DNA from: an uncultured Eubacterium sp.
GTDB lineage: Bacteria; Bacillota; Clostridia; Oscillospirales; Acutalibacteraceae
NCBI GenBank assembly: GCA_945979635.1
Contig: CAMFPZ010000069.1
Coordinates: 1-5,583, forward strand
Length of the DNA: 5,583 bases
Reading direction: 5' to 3'
Made by a program: the position numbers and the translations under genes
Notes under the pieces: generated by a model
The model's database searches: none
Told to the model about the DNA's origin: nothing
What the model saw: only the letters and a program-made list of their open reading frames with translations
Shown here: one piece after another, positions 1-5,583 of the stretch
How positions within the stretch are numbered: the stretch's first letter is position 1
Layout of the letters: each line of letters begins with the position of its first letter

Positions 1-46
1 ATAATAAATAAATTTAAAATAGTCAATGAAAAATAAAGGGTTTTTT

Positions 47-58
47 GTCTATATAGAC
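47..58. repeat. Perfect 12-bp palindrome next to the -10 box
   Basis: GTCTATATAGAC is its own reverse complement and directly abuts the TATAAT at 59. It occupies what would be the promoter spacer, where a dimeric repressor could block RNA polymerase. It does not match an operator I recognise: it lacks the GAAC/GTTC halves of a Gram-positive LexA box. It is too short, and lacks a loop, to act as a terminator. A regulatory role is inference. Confidence 0.35.
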
Positions 59-64
59 TATAAT
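59..64 (+). promoter_or_regulatory. Candidate sigma-A -10 box (TATAAT)
   Basis: A perfect TATAAT lies 47 bases before the first start codon and would give a leader of roughly 40 nt. No good -35 partner sits 16-18 bases upstream (around 35-42 the sequence is AAAGGGTT), and there is no TGn extension. A weaker alternative is TATAAA at 64-69. In DNA this AT-rich a chance match is quite possible, so the call rests mainly on its place ahead of a tightly packed operon. Confidence 0.4.
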
Positions 65-90
65 ATAAATAGAACGAGAATTTCGTAAAA

Positions 91-100
91 AGGAGAGAGG
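91..100 (+). promoter_or_regulatory. Ribosome binding site of the dGTPase-like gene
   Basis: The purine run AGGAGAGAGG precedes the ATG at 111, with GAGG ending 10 bases before it. It supports 111 over the next in-frame ATG at 126, which would lie 25 bases away. It also argues against the out-of-frame ATG at 100, which overlaps the site itself. Confidence 0.65.
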
Positions 101-110
101 TGTTATTTAT

Positions 111-1109
111 ATGTCTATTCGTCTTATGTGTGAAGAAAACGAAAGAAAAATACTTTCGCCAAATGCTGTTCTTTCTGCCGAATCAAAGGGAAGATTGCGT
201 CCGGAGGATGAATGTGATGTTCGCACCTGCTTTCAAAGGGACAGAGACAGAATCATTCACTCCCAATCCTTTAGAAGGCTGAAGCATAAAACACAGGTTT
301 TTCTCTCCCCAAGCGGCGACCACTATCGAACAAGACTTACCCATACTCTTGAGGTTTCCCAGATTGCACGCACAATCGCTCGGGCTTTATCACTAAATGA
401 GGACTTAACCGAGGCTATTGCTTTAGGCCATGATTTGGGTCATACTCCCTTTGGTCACGCCGGCGAAAGAGCTCTCGCAAAGCTGTCTTCAAACGGATTT
501 AAGCATTATGAACAAAGCGTTCGTGTTGTTGATTTTTTGGAAAAGGACGGCAAGGGGTTGAACCTAACCGATGAGGTTAGAAACGGAATTTTGTGCCATA
601 CAATAGGTGAAGATGCCTATACTTTAGAGGGACAGATTATTCGAATTGCCGACAAAATTGCATATATTAATCACGATATTGACGATGCTATTCGTGCCGA
701 TGTTATAAGTGAGGGTGATATACCCCTTGAGCTTCGTATGTCGCTTGGTATGAGCAAGAGTGAAAGAATAAATAATATGGTTCTGAATGTAATACATAAC
801 AGTACCGATAAAAAAATACTTATGAGCGACGATTTTTGGGATAGATTTAATGATCTGCATAGCTTTATGTTTACAGCCGTATACAGAAATCCTGTTTGCA
901 AGAGCGAGGAAAGTAAGGCTGTTGCAATGCTCGAGAAGATTTACGAGCATTATTCAATTCATCCGGACGAGCTTCCGGAGCAGTTTAAGAAAATTGCCGA
1001 GCTTGAGGGTATTGACAGAGCAGTTTGCGACTATATTGCCGGAATGAGCGATACTTATTCTCTAAAGGTCTTTAATCAGCTATATGTTCCGAAATTTTGG
1101 ATAGAATAA
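111..1109 (+). CDS. dgt: dGTP triphosphohydrolase-like HD-domain protein
   Basis: A 332-aa protein of the dGTPase (Dgt) branch of the HD superfamily, which hydrolyses dNTPs to the deoxynucleoside and triphosphate and so affects dNTP pools. The metal-binding residues are visible: H78 in RLTHTLEV, the H107-D108 pair in ALGHDLGHTPFGHAG, and D181 in ADKIAYINHDIDDA. The N-terminal RDRDRIIHSQSFRRLKHKTQVF (in part residues 43-63) is the usual substrate-side segment of the family, and CDYIAGMSD (306-314) near the C-terminus is also typical. Length fits the short Firmicute form rather than the roughly 500-aa E. coli enzyme. It is first in the cluster, 22 bp before dnaG, an order common in clostridia. 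No signal peptide or membrane segment is seen, so it is cytoplasmic. Family assignment is firm. Preference for dGTP over other dNTPs, and any allosteric control, cannot be read from the sequence. Confidence 0.93.
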   Translation: MSIRLMCEENERKILSPNAVLSAESKGRLRPEDECDVRTCFQRDRDRIIHSQSFRRLKHKTQVFLSPSGDHYRTRLTHTLEVSQIARTIARALSLNEDLTEAIALGHDLGHTPFGHAGERALAKLSSNGFKHYEQSVRVVDFLEKDGKGLNLTDEVRNGILCHTIGEDAYTLEGQIIRIADKIAYINHDIDDAIRADVISEGDIPLELRMSLGMSKSERINNMVLNVIHNSTDKKILMSDDFWDRFNDLHSFMFTAVYRNPVCKSEESKAVAMLEKIYEHYSIHPDELPEQFKKIAELEGIDRAVCDYIAGMSDTYSLKVFNQLYVPKFWIE

Positions 1110-1131
1110 TTATTACAGGAAAGGAGAAAAT

Positions 1132-2874
1132 ATGGCATTATTGTCCGATGGCTTTTTGCAGGAGCTAAAAATGAAAAATGATATTGAAGATATAGTATCA
1201 TCATATGTTACCCTAAAAAAGCGTGGTAATACTTATGTTGGACTTTGCCCGTTTCATAACGAAAAAACTCCTTCATTTACAGTATACCCCGAAACCCAAA
1301 GCTTTTATTGCTTCGGTTGCTCGGCGGCAGGTGATTCATTATCCTTCATAAAAAAAATAGAAAATCTTGATTATATTGACGCAGTAAAGCTTCTTGCCCA
1401 GCGTGCCGGAATGCAAATGCCTGATGAGGGCTACGATGATTCTATGTCAAAAAAGCGTCGAAGAGTACTCGAAATAAATCGAGAGACAGCTCGCTTCTAT
1501 CATTCGTATCTTATGAGTGAGCAGGGAAGAGTCGGTCTGGATTATTTTCATAACAAAAGGGCATTAAGTATAAAAACCATAAAGCGTTTTGGACTTGGTT
1601 ATGCTCCGAATCAATGGGATGCTCTGCTGAAGCACCTAAAGGGAAAAGGATTTTCAATCTCCGATATGCTTGCCGCAGGTGTTATAAGACAGGGCAATAA
1701 GGGATATTACGACTACTTTAGAAATCGTGTTATGACTCCGATTATTGATGTTAGAGGTAATATTATCGGGTTTGGCGGAAGAGTGCTTGACGACTCAAAG
1801 CCGAAATATATTAACTCACCCGATACGATTGTTTATAAGAAAACCAACGAGCTTTTCGGTCTTAATTTTGCAAAGGATTTCGCTTCGGAAAGTCTTATCC
1901 TTTGTGAGGGATATATGGATGCTATCGCAATGCATCAGGCCGGGATAACAAATGCCGTTGCAGGCTTAGGAACAGCTTTAACTAATGAGCAGGTTCGCTT
2001 GATTTCGAGGTATACAAAAAAGGTTTATCTTATATATGATGCAGATGAGGCGGGTCAAAAGGCATTAAGAAAAGCAATATCACTTTTTGAAAAAACCGAT
2101 GTTAAAATAAATATCCCGCAATTATCAGGCGGTAAGGACCCTGATGAGATTATTCGTACCCAAGGTAAGGCTCGATTCGAGACTATGCTTGATACATCCT
2201 CGAACGAAATAGAATTTGAACTTTTGTCGCTTAAGAGCCAATATGACCTTACATCAACTCAAGGAAAGAGTGCTTATGCAGGACAGGCTGTTCGTAGACT
2301 TGCCCGTTGCTCACCGATTGAGAAGGACCTATATCTTTCGCGACTAAGTGAGGAGCTGGGTATAGAAAAGCGTTCACTAAAGGCAGAGCTCGATGAGTAT
2401 ACAAAAAAGCAGAGCTTTAGGAATAATCGAAGGCGATTTGAAAAAATCATCGAGGACGATATTCGAATTGCCCGAAAGGAAAGCTACGAAAGCTCAACAG
2501 CAACCTTGAGCCTGAGGGCACAGGAAAGAATAATCGGCTTACTTGTGGTCCATCCTGATTGTATAAAGCATTGTGAGTATTTGAGCGACGATATGTTTAC
2601 TGCCGGCTTTTACAGAAAGGCTTATGGCAGTATTGTTCATAGAATCAATGAGAATATGTCTCTGGATTTAATTGTCTTTAACGAAGAATTTACAGATGAT
2701 GAGATGAGCAAGCTGACTAGATTAATCACAAATAACCAAAACAGCAGTAATCCCGATAAGGAGCTTAAGGATTGTGTAGCAATAGTAAAGCGAGAATACG
2801 AAAATTCAAAAAAACAAAGCGTTGCTCAAATGGATGACGACGCATTTAGAAAATTGTTTAATAAGAATACATAA
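1132..2874 (+). CDS. dnaG: DNA primase DnaG
   Basis: This is the replicative primase, which lays down short RNA primers at the fork together with the DnaB-type helicase. At 580 aa it has the normal bacterial length and domain order. The CHC2 zinc finger has ligands C39, H42, C60 and C63 (CPFH then CFGC). The RNA-polymerase core includes the basic segment around 197-238 ([22 protein letters not shown]). The TOPRIM metal site shows EGYMD at 259-263 and DADEAG at 303-308; the first acidic motif is often DGD in other bacteria, and DAD keeps both aspartates. Residues from about 465 to 555 form the helicase-binding C-terminal domain. AAGGAG at 1121-1126 sits 5 bases before the ATG and fixes the start. 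It lies between the dGTPase-like gene and rpoD, with 22-bp and 14-bp gaps and no terminator. It appears intact, with all catalytic residues in place. Confidence 0.98.
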   Translation: MALLSDGFLQELKMKNDIEDIVSSYVTLKKRGNTYVGLCPFHNEKTPSFTVYPETQSFYCFGCSAAGDSLSFIKKIENLDYIDAVKLLAQRAGMQMPDEGYDDSMSKKRRRVLEINRETARFYHSYLMSEQGRVGLDYFHNKRALSIKTIKRFGLGYAPNQWDALLKHLKGKGFSISDMLAAGVIRQGNKGYYDYFRNRVMTPIIDVRGNIIGFGGRVLDDSKPKYINSPDTIVYKKTNELFGLNFAKDFASESLILCEGYMDAIAMHQAGITNAVAGLGTALTNEQVRLISRYTKKVYLIYDADEAGQKALRKAISLFEKTDVKINIPQLSGGKDPDEIIRTQGKARFETMLDTSSNEIEFELLSLKSQYDLTSTQGKSAYAGQAVRRLARCSPIEKDLYLSRLSEELGIEKRSLKAELDEYTKKQSFRNNRRRFEKIIEDDIRIARKESYESSTATLSLRAQERIIGLLVVHPDCIKHCEYLSDDMFTAGFYRKAYGSIVHRINENMSLDLIVFNEEFTDDEMSKLTRLITNNQNSSNPDKELKDCVAIVKREYENSKKQSVAQMDDDAFRKLFNKNT

Positions 2875-2888
2875 AAGAGGAGATATTT

Positions 2889-4022
2889 ATGGAAAAGAAT
2901 AACACAGAAAAAACAAAGTCACTTACTCCTGATGAGGAAAAAAAGTTTAACGCATTCAAAAAGCTTGTTGAACGAGGAAAGCAGGCAGGACATGTTACCG
3001 CCCAGGAAATTGACAATCTTATTGTAGAAATGGATTTGGATGTTGATGAGCTTGAAAAGCTTAATGAGCTTATCGACTCAAATAATATCAGCATTATTGA
3101 TGACTTTTCATCAGAAACGCTTGATGGAATTTCATTAGAGGTTGACTTGCCAAAGGAGACTGACGCAGCCGAAACTGTTGCAGTAAATGACAGTGCCGCA
3201 ATGGATGATCCCGTTAAGGTTTATCTTAAGGAAATCGGCAGAATTCCTCTTCTGTCTGCCGAGGAGGAAATTGAGCTTGCAATAAAAATTGCCGACGATG
3301 ATGAACAGGCAAAGAAGAGACTCGCCGAAGCAAATCTTCGACTCGTTGTAAGCATTGCAAAGAGATATGTAGGAAGAGGTATGCAGTTCCTTGATTTAAT
3401 TCAGGAGGGCAATCTCGGTCTGATTAAGGCAGTTGATAAATTCGATTATACAAAGGGATTTAAGTTTTCAACCTATGCTACATGGTGGATTAGACAAGCT
3501 ATTACAAGAGCTATCGCAGACCAGGCAAGGACTATTCGTATTCCTGTTCATATGGTCGAAACCATTAATAAGGTTAAGAAGGCACAATCACAGCTTCTCC
3601 ACCTTAACGGACATGAAGCAACTCCTGAGGAAATTGCCGAATATCTAGAAATGCCTGTTGATAAGGTTAGAGAAATTATAAGAGTTTCACAGGAGCCTGT
3701 TTCTCTGGAAACACCTATCGGCGAAGAGGAGGATTCTCATCTTGGCGACTTTATTCCCGATGATGCACTTGCTCCTGCTGACGCGGCTTCTATGAGTCTG
3801 CTTAAGGAACAACTTGCAGAGGTTCTCAAGACACTTACTCCAAGAGAAGAAAAGGTATTGAAGCTCCGCTTCGGTCTTGAGGATGGAAATCCGAAAACTC
3901 TCGAAGAGGTCGGTAAGGAGTTCAATGTAACTCGTGAGAGAATTCGTCAGATTGAGGCAAAGGCTCTTCGCAAGCTTCGTCACCCAAGCAGAAGTAAAAA
4001 ATTAAAGGACTTTTTGGACTAA
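2889..4022 (+). CDS. rpoD: Primary (housekeeping) sigma factor RpoD/SigA
   Basis: The major sigma factor, which directs RNA polymerase to -10/-35 promoters. At 377 aa it is close to B. subtilis SigA and lacks the long non-conserved insert of E. coli sigma-70. Region 1.1 spans about 15-75 and is acidic. Region 1.2 begins at [11 protein letters not shown] (107-117). Region 2 runs about 145-215, with [12 protein letters not shown] and the -10 reading segment [14 protein letters not shown], in which W199, W200, Q203 and T206 match the E. coli -10 contacts. Region 3 begins at RTIRIPVHM, and [18 protein letters not shown] (272-289) is the 3.2 finger. Region 4.2 holds the -35 helix-turn-helix, with R349, E350, R353 and Q354 in [27 protein letters not shown] at 2876-2882 is a strong ribosome site 6 bases before the ATG. 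It sits 14 bp after dnaG, and its stop overlaps the next start (TAATG). Any rpoD promoter inside dnaG is not discernible by eye. Confidence 0.98.
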   Translation: MEKNNTEKTKSLTPDEEKKFNAFKKLVERGKQAGHVTAQEIDNLIVEMDLDVDELEKLNELIDSNNISIIDDFSSETLDGISLEVDLPKETDAAETVAVNDSAAMDDPVKVYLKEIGRIPLLSAEEEIELAIKIADDDEQAKKRLAEANLRLVVSIAKRYVGRGMQFLDLIQEGNLGLIKAVDKFDYTKGFKFSTYATWWIRQAITRAIADQARTIRIPVHMVETINKVKKAQSQLLHLNGHEATPEEIAEYLEMPVDKVREIIRVSQEPVSLETPIGEEEDSHLGDFIPDDALAPADAASMSLLKEQLAEVLKTLTPREEKVLKLRFGLEDGNPKTLEEVGKEFNVTRERIRQIEAKALRKLRHPSRSKKLKDFLD

Positions 4023-4231
4023 TGGATAAGAAAAAAATTGATAGGATTAATGAGCTTGCACATAAAGCAAAAACGATTGAGGGACTTACCGAAGACGAAA
4101 AAAGAGAGCAAGCGAATTTGAGACTTGAATATGTTAATTCCTTTAAGGCAAGTCTCGTCGGTCAGCTCGAAAATACTTATATTGTTCGTCCGGACGGAAC
4201 TAAGGAAAGATTGGAACGAAAGAAAAAATGA
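4022..4231 (+). CDS. DUF896 (YnzC/UPF0291 family) small protein
   Basis: A 69-aa, highly charged cytoplasmic protein. The opening KKIDRINELAHKAK, the GLTEDEK turn, the REQANLRLEYVNSFK helix and the following QLENTYIVRPDG are the hallmarks of DUF896, whose B. subtilis member YnzC folds as an N-terminal helical hairpin. Molecular function is not established. In B. subtilis ynzC lies in the SOS-linked yneA locus; here it sits behind rpoD instead, and I see no LexA box. Its ATG shares one base with the rpoD stop (TAATG), and its own ribosome site is poor (AAAGGA at 4004-4009, 12 bases away), so translation probably depends on ribosomes finishing rpoD. The C-terminal tail ERLERKKK is strongly basic. 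Its stop overlaps the next start by 4 bases. The family call is confident; the role is unknown. Confidence 0.88.
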   Translation: MDKKKIDRINELAHKAKTIEGLTEDEKREQANLRLEYVNSFKASLVGQLENTYIVRPDGTKERLERKKK

Positions 4232-4899
4232 GTAAGCTAATTATAATGGAAGGGCTTGATGGTTGCGGAAAATCAACCCAAACAGCTCTTCTTGAAAAAT
4301 ATTTTACAGAAAACAAAATTGAGTATAAAAAAATAAAGCTTCCCGATTACGAAAGCCCGTCGAGTACACTCGTAAATATGTATCTCGGCGGAGAATTCGG
4401 AAAAAATGCGAGCGATGTAAATGCATATGCCGCTTCTGCTTTTTATGCAGTCGATAGGTTTGCTTCATATAAGCTGAAATGGAAGAAGGATTACGATAAC
4501 TCAACTATTATTTTGGCTGACAGATATGCAACCTCAAACTCTATTTATCAAATGGAAAAGATAGATAAATCCGAATGGGATAGCTATCTGGATTGGTGTG
4601 AGGATTTCGAGTACGAGAAGATAGGAATTCCTCGACCTGATTGCGTAATTTATCTTGATATGCCCGTCGAAATATCCCAACGGCTTATGACCGGTCGCTA
4701 TAACGGCGACGAGGGAAAAAAGGATGTTCACGAGGTTGATGTTGAATTCCTAAAATCCTGCAGAGAGTCTGCCTTGTATACGGCAAAAAAGCAGGGTTGG
4801 CATATTATTGAGTGCTCCGACGGCGAAAGCGTTTATTCGATAGATGAAATACATAACAGAATTGTAGAAATAGTAAAAGAGGAGTTAAATAATGCTTAA
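4228..4899 (+). CDS. Thymidylate-kinase-family deoxynucleoside monophosphate kinase
   Basis: A 223-aa P-loop kinase of the thymidylate kinase family, which phosphorylates dTMP to dTDP using ATP. The Walker A loop is GLDGCGKS at 9-16, with K15 and S16. DRY at 98-100 is the family's DR[YH] motif, with its base- and sugar-binding context. A lid region lies at about 152-168 (RLMTGRY then DEGKKDVHE). The acceptor-side stretch LPDYESPSSTLV, YLGGEFG, then AYAASAFYAVDRFAS resembles the eukaryotic-type FP.Y.S enzymes more than the REPGGT-type Tmk that usually accompanies holB in bacteria. This is probably therefore a second, divergent kinase, and its substrate could be dTMP or another dNMP. I leave the symbol blank for that reason. 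It starts in an ATGA overlap with the DUF896 gene and has only a weak ribosome site, which suggests coupling. Length is near the family norm and it looks intact. Confidence 0.85.
   Translation: MSKLIIMEGLDGCGKSTQTALLEKYFTENKIEYKKIKLPDYESPSSTLVNMYLGGEFGKNASDVNAYAASAFYAVDRFASYKLKWKKDYDNSTIILADRYATSNSIYQMEKIDKSEWDSYLDWCEDFEYEKIGIPRPDCVIYLDMPVEISQRLMTGRYNGDEGKKDVHEVDVEFLKSCRESALYTAKKQGWHIIECSDGESVYSIDEIHNRIVEIVKEELNNA
4878..4884 (+). promoter_or_regulatory. Ribosome binding site of the DUF2156 gene
   Basis: AGAGGAG lies inside the end of the kinase gene, 7 bases before the ATG at 4892. This strong site fixes the start of the last gene, which has no stop in the window, and shows that gene can initiate by itself despite the 8-bp overlap. 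Confidence 0.7.
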
Positions 4900-5546
4900 C
4901 TTCAAACGAGTAGAAATGTCTGATAAGGCTTGGGTTGATAAATGTCTTTCTCATGCAAATAGTATGAATTGCGAATATTCATTCGGAAACCTCTTTATTT
5001 GGTCAACTGCTTACAGTACGGAAATTTGTAAATTCAACGATTTTCTGATTGTTCGATGGGGCAAAGGTAATGACAAAAGTTATTCGTTGCCTCTTGGCGA
5101 GGGTGATTTTAGCGGAGCAATAAACGCAATCATTGATGATGCAAGCTCTCTCGGAGTTGTACCGAAAATTTATGGTATAACAGAGGGATACCTGTATATG
5201 ATGCAAGAGGCGTTTACAGGAAAATTCAGCTATTCGTATGATGAGGCTGATGCTGATTATATCTATTCTGTCGAAAAGATGGCGTCTCTTCGAGGAAAAA
5301 AGTATCATTCAAAGCGAAATCATATTACTAACTTCAAGAAAAACAATCCTGATTGGAGCTTTGAAAAATTAACGCGTGATAATATTGATGAATGTATAGC
5401 TTTTCATACAAAATGGATAAACGACAAGAATCCCGATGATTCCGATTATTCATTCGAATTTGAGGCGGTGCTTACTGCCTTTGAGCATTATGATGAGCTT
5501 GGATTTGTAGGTGGACTTATCAAAGCTGACGGAAAGATTATTGCCT
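4892..5546 (+). CDS. DUF2156 (phosphatidylglycerol lysyltransferase C-terminal-like) protein, 3' truncated
   Basis: The frame is open from ATG 4892 to the window end, but only the first 218 residues are genomic; codon 219 onward runs into sequencing adapter. The residues fit the stand-alone Firmicute DUF2156 family of about 300 aa, a GNAT-like fold related to the aminoacyl-transferase domain of MprF. Visible family features are the opening MLNFKRVEMSDK, EYSFGNLFIWSTAY (28-41), LPLGEGDF (66-73), DYIYSVEKMASLRGKKYHSKRNHITNFKK (in part, 122-150) and GFVGGLIKADGKIIA (204-218). No membrane segments are present, unlike full MprF, so it is probably cytoplasmic and need not modify lipids; the true substrate is unknown. 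Roughly 75-90 C-terminal residues are missing, which is where much of the acyl-donor site would lie. It overlaps the kinase gene by 8 bp and is last in the visible operon. Confidence 0.82.
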
Positions 5547-5583
5547 CTGTCTCTTATACACATCTCCGAGCCCACGAGACGTA
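5547..5583. other. Nextera (Tn5 transposase) sequencing-adapter contamination
   Basis: Bases 5547-5565 read CTGTCTCTTATACACATCT, the engineered 19-bp Tn5 mosaic end. Bases 5566-5580 read CCGAGCCCACGAGAC, the remainder of the Nextera read-2 adapter in read-through orientation. The final GTA is where the i7 index would begin. The match is complete over 34 bases, so chance is excluded. This is not a natural IS50 end, because the mosaic end is a laboratory hybrid of the inside and outside ends. In frame it adds the artefact tail VSYTHLRAHET to the last protein. The segment should be trimmed and not annotated as biology. Confidence 0.98.

Larger units (their letters stand above)
1..110. other. AT-rich non-coding leader upstream of the operon
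   Basis: This stretch is very AT-rich and holds no credible reading frame on either strand. It contains a 12-bp palindrome (47-58), a TATAAT box (59-64) and a purine-rich ribosome site (91-100) just before the first gene. No hairpin followed by a T-run is visible, so the end of any upstream transcript is not in view. The window may start at the edge of an assembly contig, since its other end is a contig end. Promoter function is inferred from base composition and motifs only. Confidence 0.6.

Noticed and set aside
38..46. T-run (GGGTTTTTT) as a terminator of an upstream gene
   Set aside because: No GC-rich stem precedes the T-run, so it cannot be supported as an intrinsic terminator.
72..86. 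Possible LexA/SOS box (GAAC...TTTCG) before the first gene
   Set aside because: A Gram-positive LexA site needs GAAC, four bases, then GTTC. Here the right half is ATTT at that spacing, and only a loose near-palindrome ACGA...TCGT remains.
100..282. 60-codon plus-strand frame starting at 100
   Set aside because: Its start overlaps the ribosome site of the dGTPase-like gene, and the frame runs within that gene's conserved N-terminus with no domain of its own.
303..2051. DADEAG instead of DGD in the DnaG TOPRIM motif (codons 303-308, about 2038-2055) as a possible defect
   Set aside because: Both catalytic aspartates are retained and the middle position varies among primases, so the site should be functional.
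5003..5308. Minus-strand open frame of 101 codons inside the DUF2156 gene
   Set aside because: It lies opposite a frame with clear family motifs and its own strong ribosome site. Its translation shows no recognisable domain, so it is a shadow.
1..5546. A defence system, CRISPR array, prophage or other accessory module
   Set aside because: Both strands were read. All coding space is taken by intact housekeeping-type genes with short or overlapping junctions, and there are no direct-repeat arrays, integrase, transposase or tRNA genes.
5547..5565. End of a Tn5/IS50-type transposon
   Set aside because: The 19 bases equal the engineered mosaic end, which differs from both natural IS50 ends, and it is followed by the rest of the Nextera adapter instead of transposon sequence.

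Overview
This 5.6-kb window is a compact plus-strand gene cluster from an AT-rich Firmicute, most likely a clostridium of the Ruminococcus/Oscillospira type. That placement rests on the low GC, strong AGGAG ribosome sites, the order dGTPase-like gene - dnaG - rpoD, a SigA-type primary sigma factor of 377 aa without the large insertion seen in E. coli sigma-70, and a DUF896 (YnzC-type) small protein. It is inferred from family resemblance; no search was run.

Layout. Positions 1-110 are AT-rich and non-coding. They hold a perfect 12-bp palindrome touching a consensus TATAAT box, followed by a ribosome site. Then come six genes on one strand with almost no space between them: a dGTP triphosphohydrolase-like HD protein (111-1109), DNA primase dnaG (1132-2874), primary sigma factor rpoD/sigA (2889-4022), a DUF896 protein (4022-4231), a thymidylate-kinase-family dNMP kinase (4228-4899) and a DUF2156 acyltransferase-like protein (from 4892, cut off). 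Gaps are 22 and 14 bp, then overlaps of 1, 4 and 8 bp. No terminator is visible between genes, so this looks like one transcription unit with translational coupling in its second half.

How the genes fit together. The core is a clostridial version of the macromolecular-synthesis operon: primase for replication initiation of Okazaki fragments and the housekeeping sigma factor for transcription. It is flanked by two enzymes that act on deoxynucleotides, one degrading dNTPs (dGTPase-like) and one phosphorylating dNMPs (kinase). The DUF896 and DUF2156 genes have no assigned role here.

Most important caution: the last 37 bases (5547-5583) are not genomic. They match the Nextera Tn5 mosaic end plus the rest of the transposase adapter and three bases that are probably an index. 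The true sequence stops at 5546, and the tail that translates as VSYTHLRAHET is a library artefact. I found no convincing undescribed system in the window; apart from the adapter it is an ordinary housekeeping region.
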